NCBI GenBank assembly: GCA_020720625.1 | Contig: DYOH01000031.1 | Location: 1-38,285 of the forward strand | Source of the DNA: Acetofilamentum sp. | Lineage (GTDB): Bacteria; Bacteroidota; Bacteroidia; Bacteroidales; DYOH01 | DNA length: 38,285 nt | Direction of reading: 5' to 3' | Part shown: positions 1 to 7,882 of the stretch, piece by piece | Layout: every line of letters begins with the position of its first letter | Numbering within the stretch: position 1 is the stretch's first letter | Translations under genes and position numbers: made by a program | The notes under the pieces: generated by a model | The model's database searches: none | The model's input: the letters and a program-made list of their open reading frames with translations, nothing else | What the model was told of the DNA's origin: nothing

Positions 1-118
1 AAATGGTAAAATAACGTTCATCTTTTACCAATTCAATTCCCTTTTCAATTAAATCAGTTCTTTCTATGGTGTAGTGTTTTTCAGGCATATTTGGTCCCGA
101 TGTATTGAATTTTTTCAT
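1..118 (-). CDS. AAA-ATPase-like protein, N-terminal fragment
   Basis: An open frame on the minus strand starts at ATG 118 and runs off the left edge of the window, giving 39 residues. It begins MKKFNTSGPN, followed by PEKHY and an ERTDLIEKG segment, and ends KDERYFTI at the edge. This N-terminus is typical of a large Bacteroidota family of AAA-ATPase-like proteins that carry a PD-(D/E)XK nuclease-type C-terminus. In that family the next residues would be the Walker A motif, which lies outside the window. The family is often present in many copies per genome and its role is not settled. A promoter-like element sits at 140-147 on the same strand. The family call rests only on the N-terminal signature. 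Confidence 0.7.
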   Translation of the reverse strand, partial: MKKFNTSGPNMPEKHYTIERTDLIEKGIELVKDERYFTI

Positions 119-139
119 TCGGTAAAATTTAATTTAGTT

Positions 140-173
140 CAAAGTTAAATAATTTTGTTGATATTTTTTGCAA
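140..173 (-). promoter_or_regulatory. Bacteroidota-type promoter for the left-edge gene
   Basis: On the minus strand TAACTTTG (147 down to 140) fits the TAnnTTTG minus-7 element of Bacteroidota sigma factors. A TTG at 173-171 lies 23 bases upstream and may serve as the minus-33 element. The start codon of the left-edge gene follows at 118. Confidence 0.5.
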
Positions 174-297
174 TGAAACAGCTCTTAGGGTTCTATTATG
201 TGTGCTTTGCTTATAAAGCTTTGGAAATTTTTACTTCATTCATCTTTTCTTTTAATATTTTTCGCTTTAGGTCTTTTAAAAAGCCAAAAACTTTGCG

Positions 298-305
298 TAA
301 TTTTG
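298..305 (+). promoter_or_regulatory. Minus-7 promoter element for the Uma2 gene
   Basis: TAATTTTG matches the TAnnTTTG consensus and lies 30 bases before the ATG at 336. No clear TTG minus-33 element is visible at the usual distance. Confidence 0.45.
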
Positions 306-335
306 AAAAAACGTAAAAATAAATAGAATCGAGCT

Positions 336-998
336 ATGCCAATACTATCCGAAGCCACTTTCGAACGATTATTGAACCGCGGGCACTACGGGATAATAGG
401 GAATCAGTTGCTGTTTTTTAGCGAGCAACTGGACAAGTTTGTGCTTACCGATATTTCTGAAAATGAGCGCTACGCAGCCCACGATTACGATCTTTTACCC
501 GAAAACGCCCCTTTTCAACTTATTAACGGAAAACTTATTTTTATGGCCGCACCAAAAACAATCCATCAAAGAATTTCAATGGACCTATCTATCGAAATAG
601 GCACTTTCATAAAAAAGAATAGAAATGGTGAATTATTTCACGCTCCGACCGATGTAAAATTCGATGAAAAGAATATTGTACAACCCGATTTGCTTTTTGT
701 TTCCATAGCCCGCAAGCAGTTAATTGGCGAAAAAAATATACAGGGCGCACCCGATTTTATTATAGAAATACTTTCCGATTCTACAGCACAAAAATACTAC
801 GAAGAAAAAATGAATCTCTACGGCCAATACGATGTAATAGAATATTGGATTGTTAAACCCACCGAGCAAAGTGTAGATGTGTATTATAATCATGAGCACC
901 AAATGCATTTGCAGCAGCAAGCCGGCGTTGATGACACCATCAAATCCAAAGCTATAGAAGGTTTCGAGCTGGAGGTGAAGCGTATTTTTTTTATATAA
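336..998 (+). CDS. Uma2 family nuclease (DUF820)
   Basis: The 220-residue protein has the Uma2/DUF820 layout, a PD-(D/E)XK nuclease fold common in cyanobacteria and Bacteroidota. Visible family motifs are NGKLIFMAAP (residues 64-73), QPDLLFVS with D118, GAPDFIIEILSDST with D140 and E144, and EKMNLYGQYDVIEYWIV near 157-173, where K158 is a candidate catalytic lysine. The length fits the family. About 60 residues precede the conserved domain, as in many Bacteroidota copies. The protein is probably cytoplasmic. Uma2 genes are multi-copy and their biological target is unknown; a link to mobile elements or restriction is often suggested but not shown here. The family call is firm and the enzymatic role is an inference from the fold. 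Confidence 0.88.
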   Translation: MPILSEATFERLLNRGHYGIIGNQLLFFSEQLDKFVLTDISENERYAAHDYDLLPENAPFQLINGKLIFMAAPKTIHQRISMDLSIEIGTFIKKNRNGELFHAPTDVKFDEKNIVQPDLLFVSIARKQLIGEKNIQGAPDFIIEILSDSTAQKYYEEKMNLYGQYDVIEYWIVKPTEQSVDVYYNHEHQMHLQQQAGVDDTIKSKAIEGFELEVKRIFFI

Positions 999-1061
999 AC
1001 GATCAGCCATTGAAAAATTTCATTTACTGCAACGGCAAACTGACAACAATATCGACAAAGG

Positions 1062-1099
1062 ATAAAATAAAAAAGGCTAACTATTAAATAGTTAGCCTT
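1062..1099 (-). terminator. Intrinsic terminator of tRNA-Glu
   Basis: A perfect inverted repeat (arms 1073-1085 and 1087-1099, with a few central bases forming the loop) is followed on the minus strand by a U-rich run, the complement of the A-run at 1062-1074. It lies 9 bases past the 3' end of the tRNA-Glu gene. This is one of the two clearest intrinsic terminators in the window. Confidence 0.85.
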
Positions 1100-1107
1100 G
1101 AGTTTTG

Positions 1108-1179
1108 TAGCCCGTAGGGGAATCGAACCCCTGCTACCAGAATGAAAATCTGGCGTCCTAACCGCTAGACGAACGGGCC
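1108..1179 (-). tRNA. tRNA-Glu (anticodon UUC)
   Basis: The minus strand folds as a complete cloverleaf of 72 bases. The 7-bp acceptor stem (GGCCCGT with ACGGGCT) has a G1-U72 wobble and discriminator A73. The D arm contains GGTTAGGA. The anticodon stem CCAGA/TCTGG encloses the loop TTTTCAT, so the anticodon is UUC. The T arm is GGGGTTCGATTCCCC. CCA is not encoded. A TATCTTTG promoter lies just upstream at 1201-1208 and an intrinsic terminator just downstream, so it is transcribed alone. Confidence 0.97.
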
Positions 1180-1200
1180 GTTCGTTTTTCAATTGCGGTG

Positions 1201-1233
1201 CAAAGATAAATACGTTTTTGATTATTCTGCAAA
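1201..1233 (-). promoter_or_regulatory. Promoter of tRNA-Glu
   Basis: On the minus strand TATCTTTG (1208 down to 1201) matches TAnnTTTG. A TTTG at 1233-1230 sits 21 bases upstream, the usual minus-33 spacing in Bacteroidota. The tRNA 5' end at 1179 allows a short leader. Confidence 0.7.
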
Positions 1234-1314
1234 TATTTTTGCAAAAAAAAACATATTTTTTAAACATATTTTTTATCTTGCTTATTTATAAACTATTATA
1301 TAAGCTATTGTGAG

Positions 1315-1806
1315 ATGTACAACAATCAAATTCAATTTTACCTGCTAAAAGCTGCAGATTATTGTAGTAAAAAAGAAACTTCGGTTTATGATATAAAAAA
1401 AAAATGTGTGCAATGGAAACTAGATGCCCAATTAACTGAAAAAATCATTGTATATTTGAAAGAAAATAATTATATTAACCATCAGCGGTACGCAAATGCT
1501 TATGCGAACGATAAGTGGAAATTTAATCATTGGGGCCGCATAAAAATCAGATTTATGCTTATTTCGGCGGGAATCGATGAAATAAGCATAAAACAGGCCT
1601 TGGATTTAATAGATGATGCAGAATACCTTAAGATGATAGAACAGGAATTATCTAAAAAAGCTGATAGCTTATTTTCCGGCAAAAGTGCTGAAATTTACAT
1701 TATTAAGCAGAAACTTTATGCCTTTGGCATCGCTAAAGGTTTCGAAAGCGAATTGATTATTGAAATTTCGGGCAGATTGACAGATAAGCTGTTGAAAAAA
1801 AAGTAG
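1315..1806 (+). CDS. recX: Regulatory protein RecX
   Basis: The 163-residue helical protein matches RecX, which binds RecA filaments in the cytoplasm and modulates recombination and the SOS response. Family hallmarks are the three-helix repeats: LLKAADYCSKKE near the start, EKIIVYLKENNYINHQRYANAYANDKW (about 43-69), and WGRIKIRFMLISAGI (about 72-86), the most conserved block. The length is usual for a single-domain RecX. It stands alone here, between the tRNA-Glu promoter region and the aminotransferase operon; recA is not in the window. The ATG at 1315 is the first in frame and leaves a complete first repeat. Confidence 0.9.
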   Translation: MYNNQIQFYLLKAADYCSKKETSVYDIKKKCVQWKLDAQLTEKIIVYLKENNYINHQRYANAYANDKWKFNHWGRIKIRFMLISAGIDEISIKQALDLIDDAEYLKMIEQELSKKADSLFSGKSAEIYIIKQKLYAFGIAKGFESELIIEISGRLTDKLLKKK

Positions 1807-1837
1807 TAGTGCTTTCATTTCTTTAGCTTTTTATTGC

Positions 1838-1845
1838 TACATTTG
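1838..1845 (+). promoter_or_regulatory. Minus-7 promoter element for the aminotransferase-purD operon
   Basis: TACATTTG matches TAnnTTTG and lies 19 bases before the ATG at 1865. It is the only strong promoter element before the four close-set genes up to 6022. Confidence 0.6.
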
Positions 1846-1864
1846 TTCGCTCAAAAAAATCTAT

Positions 1865-3007
1865 ATGATTACATCAAAATTACCAAATGTCAAGGAGTCT
1901 ATTTTTTCCGTTATGTCTAAAATGGCAACGGAGCACAATGCGATAAACCTTTCGCAAGGGTTCCCTGATTTTGAAGTTTCTATTGACCTTATTCAACTCA
2001 TTTCCGAAAAAATGCACAAGGGACATAATCAATATGCACCTATGGCCGGAGTGCTTCAATTGCGTGAAAAAATAAGCGAAAAGTTTCAACAACTCTACGG
2101 ACATCTCTATAATCCGGAATCTGAAATTACAATTACAGCCGGCGCAACACAAGCCCTCTTTACTGCGTTTACATCCTTTTTGAAAGAGGAAGACGAAGTA
2201 ATTATTTTTGAACCTGCATACGATTCTTATGCCCCTGTTATCAGACTAAATGGTGCAAATCCGGTTTATGTTACCCTTAAAAGCCCGGGGTATGCCATTG
2301 ATTGGGAAGAAGTGAAAAAAGTAGTAAATGCCCGTACCCGTATGATTGTGATAAATAGCCCACATAATCCTACAGGGGCTGTGCTTAGCGACGAGGATAT
2401 GATGGCTCTGTCAAAAATTGTAAGCGGCAGTAAAATTATTGTTATCAGCGACGAAGTATACGAACATATTATTTTCGACGATCTTATTCACCACAGCGCA
2501 GCTAAGTATCCAGAATTGGTGCAAAGAACAGTCATTATCGGGTCTTTTGGTAAAACTTTTCATGCCACTGGCTGGAAAGTAGGATATGCCCTGGCTCCCG
2601 AAAATTTAATGAAAGAGTTTCGTAAAATTCATCAGTTTGTAGTTTTTGCAGTGAACACCCCGGTGCAAACTGCTATTGGTGAGTATCTTCACCGCAAAGA
2701 AGAATACCTTCGACTCGGTAGCTTTTATCAGAAAAAAAGAGACTTTTTTGTTCAACTTATTACTGAGCAAACACGTTTTAAGGTTATCCCGTCTTTTGGC
2801 TCTTATTTTCAATTGCTATCTTACGATGGAATTTCGGATTTAAAAGATAAAGAATTTGCCGAGTGGCTTGTAAAAGAGCATGGGGTGGCGGCCATTCCTG
2901 TTTCCGAATTTTATCACGACAGATTTAACGAAAAAATACTTAGATTTTGTTTTGCTAAATCTGACGATACTTTAATTGAAGCTGTAAATAGATTAAAATC
3001 TTTGTAA
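1865..3007 (+). CDS. PLP-dependent methionine-type aminotransferase
   Basis: The 380-residue protein is a class I/II fold-type I aminotransferase. Visible residues are LSQGFPDF (29-36), the SPHNPTG block with N168, D196 and Y199 in SDEVYEH, the PLP-binding K230 in SFGKTFHATGWKVGY, and a C-terminal arginine in ILRFCFAKSDD. The sequence around K230 and the HGVAAIPVSEF block closely resemble E. coli YbdL, a methionine aminotransferase, and eukaryotic kynurenine aminotransferase. It probably interconverts methionine and its 2-oxo acid in the cytoplasm, perhaps for methionine salvage. Substrate cannot be fixed from sequence alone. The stop lies one base before purD, so the genes are very likely co-transcribed, although the pathways are not obviously linked. 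Confidence 0.9.
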   Translation: MITSKLPNVKESIFSVMSKMATEHNAINLSQGFPDFEVSIDLIQLISEKMHKGHNQYAPMAGVLQLREKISEKFQQLYGHLYNPESEITITAGATQALFTAFTSFLKEEDEVIIFEPAYDSYAPVIRLNGANPVYVTLKSPGYAIDWEEVKKVVNARTRMIVINSPHNPTGAVLSDEDMMALSKIVSGSKIIVISDEVYEHIIFDDLIHHSAAKYPELVQRTVIIGSFGKTFHATGWKVGYALAPENLMKEFRKIHQFVVFAVNTPVQTAIGEYLHRKEEYLRLGSFYQKKRDFFVQLITEQTRFKVIPSFGSYFQLLSYDGISDLKDKEFAEWLVKEHGVAAIPVSEFYHDRFNEKILRFCFAKSDDTLIEAVNRLKSL

Positions 3008-3008
3008 T

Positions 3009-4280
3009 ATGAATGTTTTAGTGCTTGGATCGGGTGGAAGGGAACATGCTTTGGCATGGAAGATGGCATCCAGCAAGCATCTTAGCAAGTTGTTTGTGGC
3101 ACCAGGAAATCCGGGTACTTTCGGGTTTGCCAACAATGTAAATATTGGAGTAAACGATTTTGTTGCATTGGCCGATTTTGCATTAAAAAATAATATTGAA
3201 TGCATTGTGGTGGGACCCGAAAATCCTTTGGTAGAAGGAATTGTAGATTTTTTTGCCGAAGGTGAGCACACCAAAAATATTTTGGTGGTGGGTCCAAATA
3301 AGGAATCGGCGCAACTCGAAGGCAGCAAGGATTTTGCCAAGGATTTTATGCTCAGGCACAAAATTCCCACAGCCAGGTATAAATCTTTTTCGAAATCTAC
3401 CATGCAGGCAGCTTGCGACTTTTTAGATACGCTTCAGGCACCATACGTGCTTAAGGCTGATGGATTGGCTGGTGGAAAAGGCGTCCTAATTTTAACCGAT
3501 TTAGACCACGCAAAGGATGCGCTAAAACAAATGGTTGACGGTAAATTCGGAAATGCCAGCGAAATTGTTGTTATTGAAGAATTTCTCGATGGTATAGAAA
3601 TGTCGTATTTCGTTTTTACTGATGGAACAGATTATGTGATTTTGCCTGAAGCAAAAGATTATAAGAGAATTGGAGAGAAAGATACCGGATTAAATACCGG
3701 TGGAATGGGGGCAGTTTCGCCTGTTCCGTTTGCTGATAGCGAAATGCTGGCTAAAATTGAAGATAGAATTGTAAAACCCACCATTGCCGGTTTAAAGAAA
3801 GACCAAATGAAATATTTTGGGTTTATTTTTATTGGCTTGATGATTGTTGATAACGAACCTTTTGTTATTGAGTACAATGTTAGGTTGGGTGATCCCGAAA
3901 CCGAGGTTATTTTGCCCAGAATGAATTCCGATTTACTCGAAATGTTTTTGCTGGCAAAGACCAATAAGCTTAATGAATATAAAATCTCCATAAGTTCAGA
4001 TACTGCTGTTACTGTGATGATTGTATCAGGTGGATATCCTGAAGATTACCAGATTGGTAGGCCAATCTCCGTTCCCGCTGTTTCTGATGCACTTCTATTT
4101 CATGCAGGAACTAAATTTTGCGAAAATAATATAGTAAGCAACGGTGGAAGGGTATTGGCTGTGAGTGCAATGGCTGATAATATGCAAAAGGCATTGGCTA
4201 TTTCTTATCAGAATATTGGCAAGATGCATTTCGATGAAATGTATTTTCGCCGTGATATAGGTTTTGATTTAAGCACTTAG
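3009..4280 (+). CDS. purD: Phosphoribosylamine-glycine ligase (GAR synthetase)
   Basis: PurD catalyses the second step of de novo purine synthesis: 5-phosphoribosylamine plus glycine plus ATP gives glycinamide ribonucleotide. The 423-residue length is standard. The N-terminal signature MNVLVLGSGGREHALAWK is diagnostic. The ATP-grasp domain shows VLKADGLAGGKGVLI (about 147-161), VVIEEFLDGIEMSYFVF, and the metal-binding block NVRLGDPETEVILPRM. The C-terminal domain has the usual SGGYP motif. All family landmarks are intact. It starts one base after the aminotransferase stop and is followed, with one base between, by a DUF6427 gene, a neighbour seen beside purD in other Bacteroidota. Confidence 0.97.
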   Translation: MNVLVLGSGGREHALAWKMASSKHLSKLFVAPGNPGTFGFANNVNIGVNDFVALADFALKNNIECIVVGPENPLVEGIVDFFAEGEHTKNILVVGPNKESAQLEGSKDFAKDFMLRHKIPTARYKSFSKSTMQAACDFLDTLQAPYVLKADGLAGGKGVLILTDLDHAKDALKQMVDGKFGNASEIVVIEEFLDGIEMSYFVFTDGTDYVILPEAKDYKRIGEKDTGLNTGGMGAVSPVPFADSEMLAKIEDRIVKPTIAGLKKDQMKYFGFIFIGLMIVDNEPFVIEYNVRLGDPETEVILPRMNSDLLEMFLLAKTNKLNEYKISISSDTAVTVMIVSGGYPEDYQIGRPISVPAVSDALLFHAGTKFCENNIVSNGGRVLAVSAMADNMQKALAISYQNIGKMHFDEMYFRRDIGFDLST

Positions 4281-4281
4281 C

Positions 4282-5280
4282 ATGATTTCGAAAGTTTTTA
4301 GCGGAAAATCAACTTTTGCTTATGTGCTGTTTGTATTTATGGCAGCAATAGTTTTTTATGGTGTGGGTTTTCGTACTATTGATTACTCTAATGCAAATGC
4401 ATATCTTTTAGGGCGCGATTTACTACTGGGACTCAATTTTGCCATTGGAGTTTATGATTATCTTATTATCGGGTTTGTAGTTTATTTGATTCAAACCATT
4501 GGTGTAACTGCACTTAGTACTCGTTACAGTTTACTTCAAGACGAAAATCTTTTGCCTTCATTCGTTTATTTGCTGCTTATTGCACAGGCGCCTGATTTAA
4601 TGCTAAGGCCCGATGTGGTTATGACATTTTTGTTTATCCATTTTTCCTATTTTTTCCTTTTGAATTTTGTAACTCCAGAGAGTGTATTATTTCAAATTTT
4701 TCCTTTCGGATTCTTGGTAGGCCTTGCTTTTTTATTCCATCCCGATGCCTTTTTTTTTATTGTTGCGGCACCTGTTCTTGTTATTGTTCAGCGCAGACGT
4801 TTAAGCATTAATGAACTTTTGGCTTATATACTGGGCGTGAGTGCTCCATTGTATTTTTATGGCGTGATTTATTTTTTGATTAACGATCATATTACTAGCA
4901 TCTTCGCTCAATTGGGAGCATATTTCTCCGCAATTAATCCAATTATCTTCCATTGGTCTAATTACCTCATTGTATTGGTATATTTATTCGTGCTTTTTGT
5001 GCTTTTTCATTTTTATTATTTTAAGGTGAAAAGAATGAAAGTTAATGTCCGAATGTCATACCAAAGTATGGTTTTTTTGGTGTTTTTTGTTTTCGTTGCC
5101 TATTTTATTTTTCAATTCTCGTCTGAAATTATTTGGGGTTATTTTTTATTGCCTTTGAGCTTTTTTATTAGCTTCGTTTTTATGGAGATGAAACAAAAAT
5201 TGATACTCGACTTACTTTTGCTATTTTTTATCGTTTTGCAGCTTTTGCAACTTTATCAATTTAGTCTGCGTTTAACTTGA
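4282..5280 (+). CDS. DUF6427 family integral membrane protein
   Basis: The 332-residue protein is almost entirely hydrophobic, with about eight to ten membrane segments separated by short polar loops such as RRRLSIN and KVKRMKVN. The start MISKVFSGKS, the LLPSFVYLLLIAQAPDLMLRPDVV block and the pattern of helices match DUF6427, a Bacteroidota family of unknown function. It follows purD by one base and precedes a thioredoxin gene by 16 bases, so all four genes form one operon. Association with purD is recurrent in the phylum and may reflect a shared need rather than a shared pathway. No catalytic residues are evident. Confidence 0.75.
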   Translation: MISKVFSGKSTFAYVLFVFMAAIVFYGVGFRTIDYSNANAYLLGRDLLLGLNFAIGVYDYLIIGFVVYLIQTIGVTALSTRYSLLQDENLLPSFVYLLLIAQAPDLMLRPDVVMTFLFIHFSYFFLLNFVTPESVLFQIFPFGFLVGLAFLFHPDAFFFIVAAPVLVIVQRRRLSINELLAYILGVSAPLYFYGVIYFLINDHITSIFAQLGAYFSAINPIIFHWSNYLIVLVYLFVLFVLFHFYYFKVKRMKVNVRMSYQSMVFLVFFVFVAYFIFQFSSEIIWGYFLLPLSFFISFVFMEMKQKLILDLLLLFFIVLQLLQLYQFSLRLT

Positions 5281-5296
5281 TACATTAATACCTGTT

Positions 5297-6022
5297 ATGT
5301 CAAAACTGATTATTACTGCATTGCTATTAGGGATTTACTTCCCAATATTCTCACAAATACAATTCCTGAAGCTTTCTAATAGCGAACTTTTTAATCAGGC
5401 GTCAAAGCAGGAGAAATATATTTTTGTTGATGTTTTTACCGATTGGTGTGGTCCATGTATCCGAATGGATAAGCTAGTTTTTTCTGATAGCACTGTAGCC
5501 GCTATTTACAATAAGGATTTTTTGTGTTATAAGGCCGATGCTGAAAGAGAATCGGGTATTGAATGGCGAGTAAAATACGACATTCAGTTTTTTCCTTCTT
5601 ATCTGTTTTTTAATGCACAAGGAAAACTTATTTGCAAAACAGGTTCGGGCATGAGCAAAGAGCTTTTTATTGGTGAAACAAAAAGGGCAATGGCCTGCAT
5701 GGGTGAAAAAGAGAAGTACATTCAATATACTATCGAAGCCGAGAGTATTATTTTGTCGGGCAAAAGGGGTAAAAAACTGGCCATTGCCGACACTTTGCTC
5801 CGGGTGGCCCTTAATCAGCAAACTTATTTGTATAACTTATATCTTACGGCTAAACTCGCATTTATGCAGGAGGATGTGGAAAGAGCTAAAGAATATGCAA
5901 GTTTGGCTTTGCCACATATTGAGAAACTCAAAAATTTGTTTACCCATAACAAATATTCGAGCAAGCCTATTCCTGATTTTGTGTTGAAGATGGAGGAAGA
6001 ATTAATTCTTTATAATCAATAA
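5297..6022 (+). CDS. Secreted thioredoxin-family protein
   Basis: The 241-residue protein begins with a signal peptide (MSKLIITALLLGIYFPIFSQ), so it is probably periplasmic. The thioredoxin domain (about 28-140) carries the active site DWCGPC with C51 and C54, and the cis-proline is in FFPSYLFF. The fold then continues into a helical C-terminal region of about 100 residues (KLAIADTLLRVALNQ and EDVERAKEYASLALPHIEKL) that resembles a TPR-like pair. The vicinal cysteines point to disulfide exchange on exported proteins. It is the last gene of the purD operon, and a weak hairpin with a T-run follows at 6041-6071. Confidence 0.87.
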   Translation: MSKLIITALLLGIYFPIFSQIQFLKLSNSELFNQASKQEKYIFVDVFTDWCGPCIRMDKLVFSDSTVAAIYNKDFLCYKADAERESGIEWRVKYDIQFFPSYLFFNAQGKLICKTGSGMSKELFIGETKRAMACMGEKEKYIQYTIEAESIILSGKRGKKLAIADTLLRVALNQQTYLYNLYLTAKLAFMQEDVERAKEYASLALPHIEKLKNLFTHNKYSSKPIPDFVLKMEEELILYNQ

Positions 6023-6040
6023 AATTTTTTTTCATCGAAG

Positions 6041-6071
6041 TCCAGATTATCGTTTATCTTGGATTGTTTTT
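6041..6071 (+). terminator. Possible terminator of the purD operon
   Basis: An imperfect hairpin (TCCAGAT at 6041-6047 with ATCTTGGA at 6056-6063, one bulge) is followed by TTGTTTTT. It lies in the gap between two convergent genes. The stem is short, so this is tentative. Confidence 0.35.
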
Positions 6072-6150
6072 GCGCATAAAACCAGATGTTTAAAAAAATT
6101 GTCGCCCGCAAGCAAATTTGTACTTGAGAAACGACAACTTGATGGGGCAT

Positions 6151-6819
6151 TTATACGCCGGGAATACGCAATACGTATGCGTATACGGCAATAAAGTGCG
6201 AAATACTACCTGCTAATACAAACAAATGCCAAACTAAATGACTAAATTTTAGCTTTTCGAGCTTATAAAAGATAATTCCAACACTGTAGAAGAAGCCTCC
6301 GGCAACAATCCATAAAAAGCCTGTCATGCCTATAGCTTCTATAATAGTTGGTACGGAAATTGCAATAAGCCAACCCATTGCTACATAACTGGCGATATAG
6401 AAATAATTTACTCCATTTTTAAACTCCGTTTTATGCACCAGTTTTGTAATAATACCAATAAGGGCTAGGCCCCATTCGATGCCAAACATTACCCAACCAA
6501 GAGTGCCTTGTATAGCAATTAGGGTAAAAGGTGTATAAGTTCCGGCTATTAAAAGGTATATGGCAATTTGGTCGAAAGTAAAGAAAAATTCTTTTACCCT
6601 GCCAGCTGGTAGCCAATGGTTAAAGGTGGATGAGAGGTAAAGTGTAAATAAGGCAATGCCAAAAACAATGCTTCCGGCCAAGTGCCAGCCGCTGCCGTGG
6701 CGCGCCGAGTATACAATCATTACCACAAGGGCCACTATGCCCAGTAGGGCACCGGTTAAATGCGAGATGGCGTTGGCCAATTCTTCGCCTTTCGAAAATC
6801 TTTGATTTGCTATGCTCAT
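6151..6819 (-). CDS. Hemolysin III / PAQR family membrane protein
   Basis: The 222-residue protein has seven predicted membrane helices and the HlyIII layout. Recognisable positions are NAISHLTGALLG with H20 in helix 1, YLSSTFNHWL with S64 and H68 at the end of helix 2, DQIAIYLLIAGTYTPF in the middle, and HLVWHLFVLAGSISHF with H194, H198 and H208 near the C-terminus. In adiponectin-receptor relatives, equivalent His residues bind zinc. Bacterial members such as E. coli TrhA are linked to membrane energetics, and the hemolysin name is historical. It is a single gene on the minus strand with a TACTTTTG promoter at 6852-6859. Confidence 0.92.
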   Translation of the reverse strand: MSIANQRFSKGEELANAISHLTGALLGIVALVVMIVYSARHGSGWHLAGSIVFGIALFTLYLSSTFNHWLPAGRVKEFFFTFDQIAIYLLIAGTYTPFTLIAIQGTLGWVMFGIEWGLALIGIITKLVHKTEFKNGVNYFYIASYVAMGWLIAISVPTIIEAIGMTGFLWIVAGGFFYSVGIIFYKLEKLKFSHLVWHLFVLAGSISHFIAVYAYVLRIPGV

Positions 6820-6851
6820 GCTGCTTTTTTTTTATAACGTTATTTACAGTG

Positions 6852-6859
6852 CAAAAGTA
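6852..6859 (-). promoter_or_regulatory. Minus-7 promoter element for the HlyIII-type gene
   Basis: On the minus strand TACTTTTG matches TAnnTTTG and lies 32 bases before the ATG at 6819. Confidence 0.55.
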
Positions 6860-7036
6860 TAAAATTTTCGACCAAATTGGTTATTTGTTCGAAAATTTAT
6901 TTTACTTTTTTAGCTCTCCCTGAGTTTGTGTATTGTAAACTAGTAATTTATGCATTGTGCATTTTTTTATGGGATGCAAAAAAAAGGGGTAAATTGTGAT
7001 TACCCCGTTATAAATTTGATGCAATGCCAAAATAGC

Positions 7037-7723
7037 TTATTTCATGAAAAGCATTTTTTGTTTGGCTAATTGGAAAATTGCACTTACAATTTGGTCGGTA
7101 TTTAGACTCGCTCGGTTAAAAACTGCCTGAAACAAATCGCAATCCGCACGCTTTTGCGCAAAATATTCCAGAAAATGCGCCCTCGAAATATCGTGGGTTT
7201 CTACTTCTTTCTTGGCGTCGGTTTTTAATAGTTCGTATTTGCGGGCAATGCCATTAATACGGAAATCAAGCGGTGCAATAAGCTTTACGTGCAGGCTTTT
7301 GGTTATATCTTCGGCAATGATGCAGCCAGCGCGGCCAACTATAACACAATGGCCTTGTTCGGCGTAGGCTCTTACTATTTTTCTTATTGTTTTAACCACG
7401 AGCGCATCACTGGCATATCTCTTTTTGCCGAAAGATATGGCTAAATCGCTGAAAAAGGTGTTGCTTTCGGCACCGAAAACGTGGGCTATCTCGTGCTCGT
7501 TAGTGCCTAAATCCTTGGCTGCTTCGGCCAGAATTTCCTTAGTAAGATATTGCCATTTTGGCCCTTCAATCTCTTCGTTTATTTTTTGTGTAAGTTTTTG
7601 TGCAATCTCTGTGGCATAGCATCCATAATCTCTCGATATAGTAATTACCGGACCAGGATATATTTTGCTGGCATTGGCAGTTGAGCGTTCGTTCAGATAT
7701 TTTATAAAAACATTTCGTTCCAT
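7037..7723 (-). CDS. Cytidylate-kinase-like family protein
   Basis: The 228-residue protein fits the cytidylate kinase-like family (PF13189): GPVITISRDYG near 25, WQYLTKEILAEAAKDLG, the FF and FG segments around the NMP-binding region, HCVIVGRAGCIIA (about 127-139), and RINGIARKYEL in a lid-like helix. In typical members the nucleotide-binding loop reads SREFGSGGREIA; here it reads SRDYGCYATEIA, so the glycine-rich stretch is missing. No lysine of a standard Walker A motif is visible either. It could therefore bind a nucleotide weakly or serve a non-catalytic role. It stands alone on the minus strand, divergent from mpl. True CMP kinase activity should not be assumed. Confidence 0.75.
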   Translation of the reverse strand: MERNVFIKYLNERSTANASKIYPGPVITISRDYGCYATEIAQKLTQKINEEIEGPKWQYLTKEILAEAAKDLGTNEHEIAHVFGAESNTFFSDLAISFGKKRYASDALVVKTIRKIVRAYAEQGHCVIVGRAGCIIAEDITKSLHVKLIAPLDFRINGIARKYELLKTDAKKEVETHDISRAHFLEYFAQKRADCDLFQAVFNRASLNTDQIVSAIFQLAKQKMLFMK

Positions 7724-7821
7724 GCGTGTGATATTTAGCGCAAAATACGATGATACTTTCAGTTTGTCAATATTTCGTAAATGTTGTGTAACCTATTCTA
7801 ATGAGGTAAAAAAAAAACTGC

Positions 7822-7829
7822 TACTTTTG
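7822..7829 (+). promoter_or_regulatory. Minus-7 promoter element for mpl
   Basis: TACTTTTG matches TAnnTTTG and lies 53 bases before the mpl ATG at 7883. No well-spaced TTG minus-33 element is visible. Confidence 0.5.
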
Positions 7830-7882
7830 TATTGATTTAAAACGTTGTAGTAAGGTCTCATTTTTTAAAACATATAACTTAT

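Noticed and set aside
1-1179. tRNA-Glu next to accessory-looking genes as a possible integration site
   Set aside because: I see no second copy of the tRNA 3' end in the window and no integrase gene.
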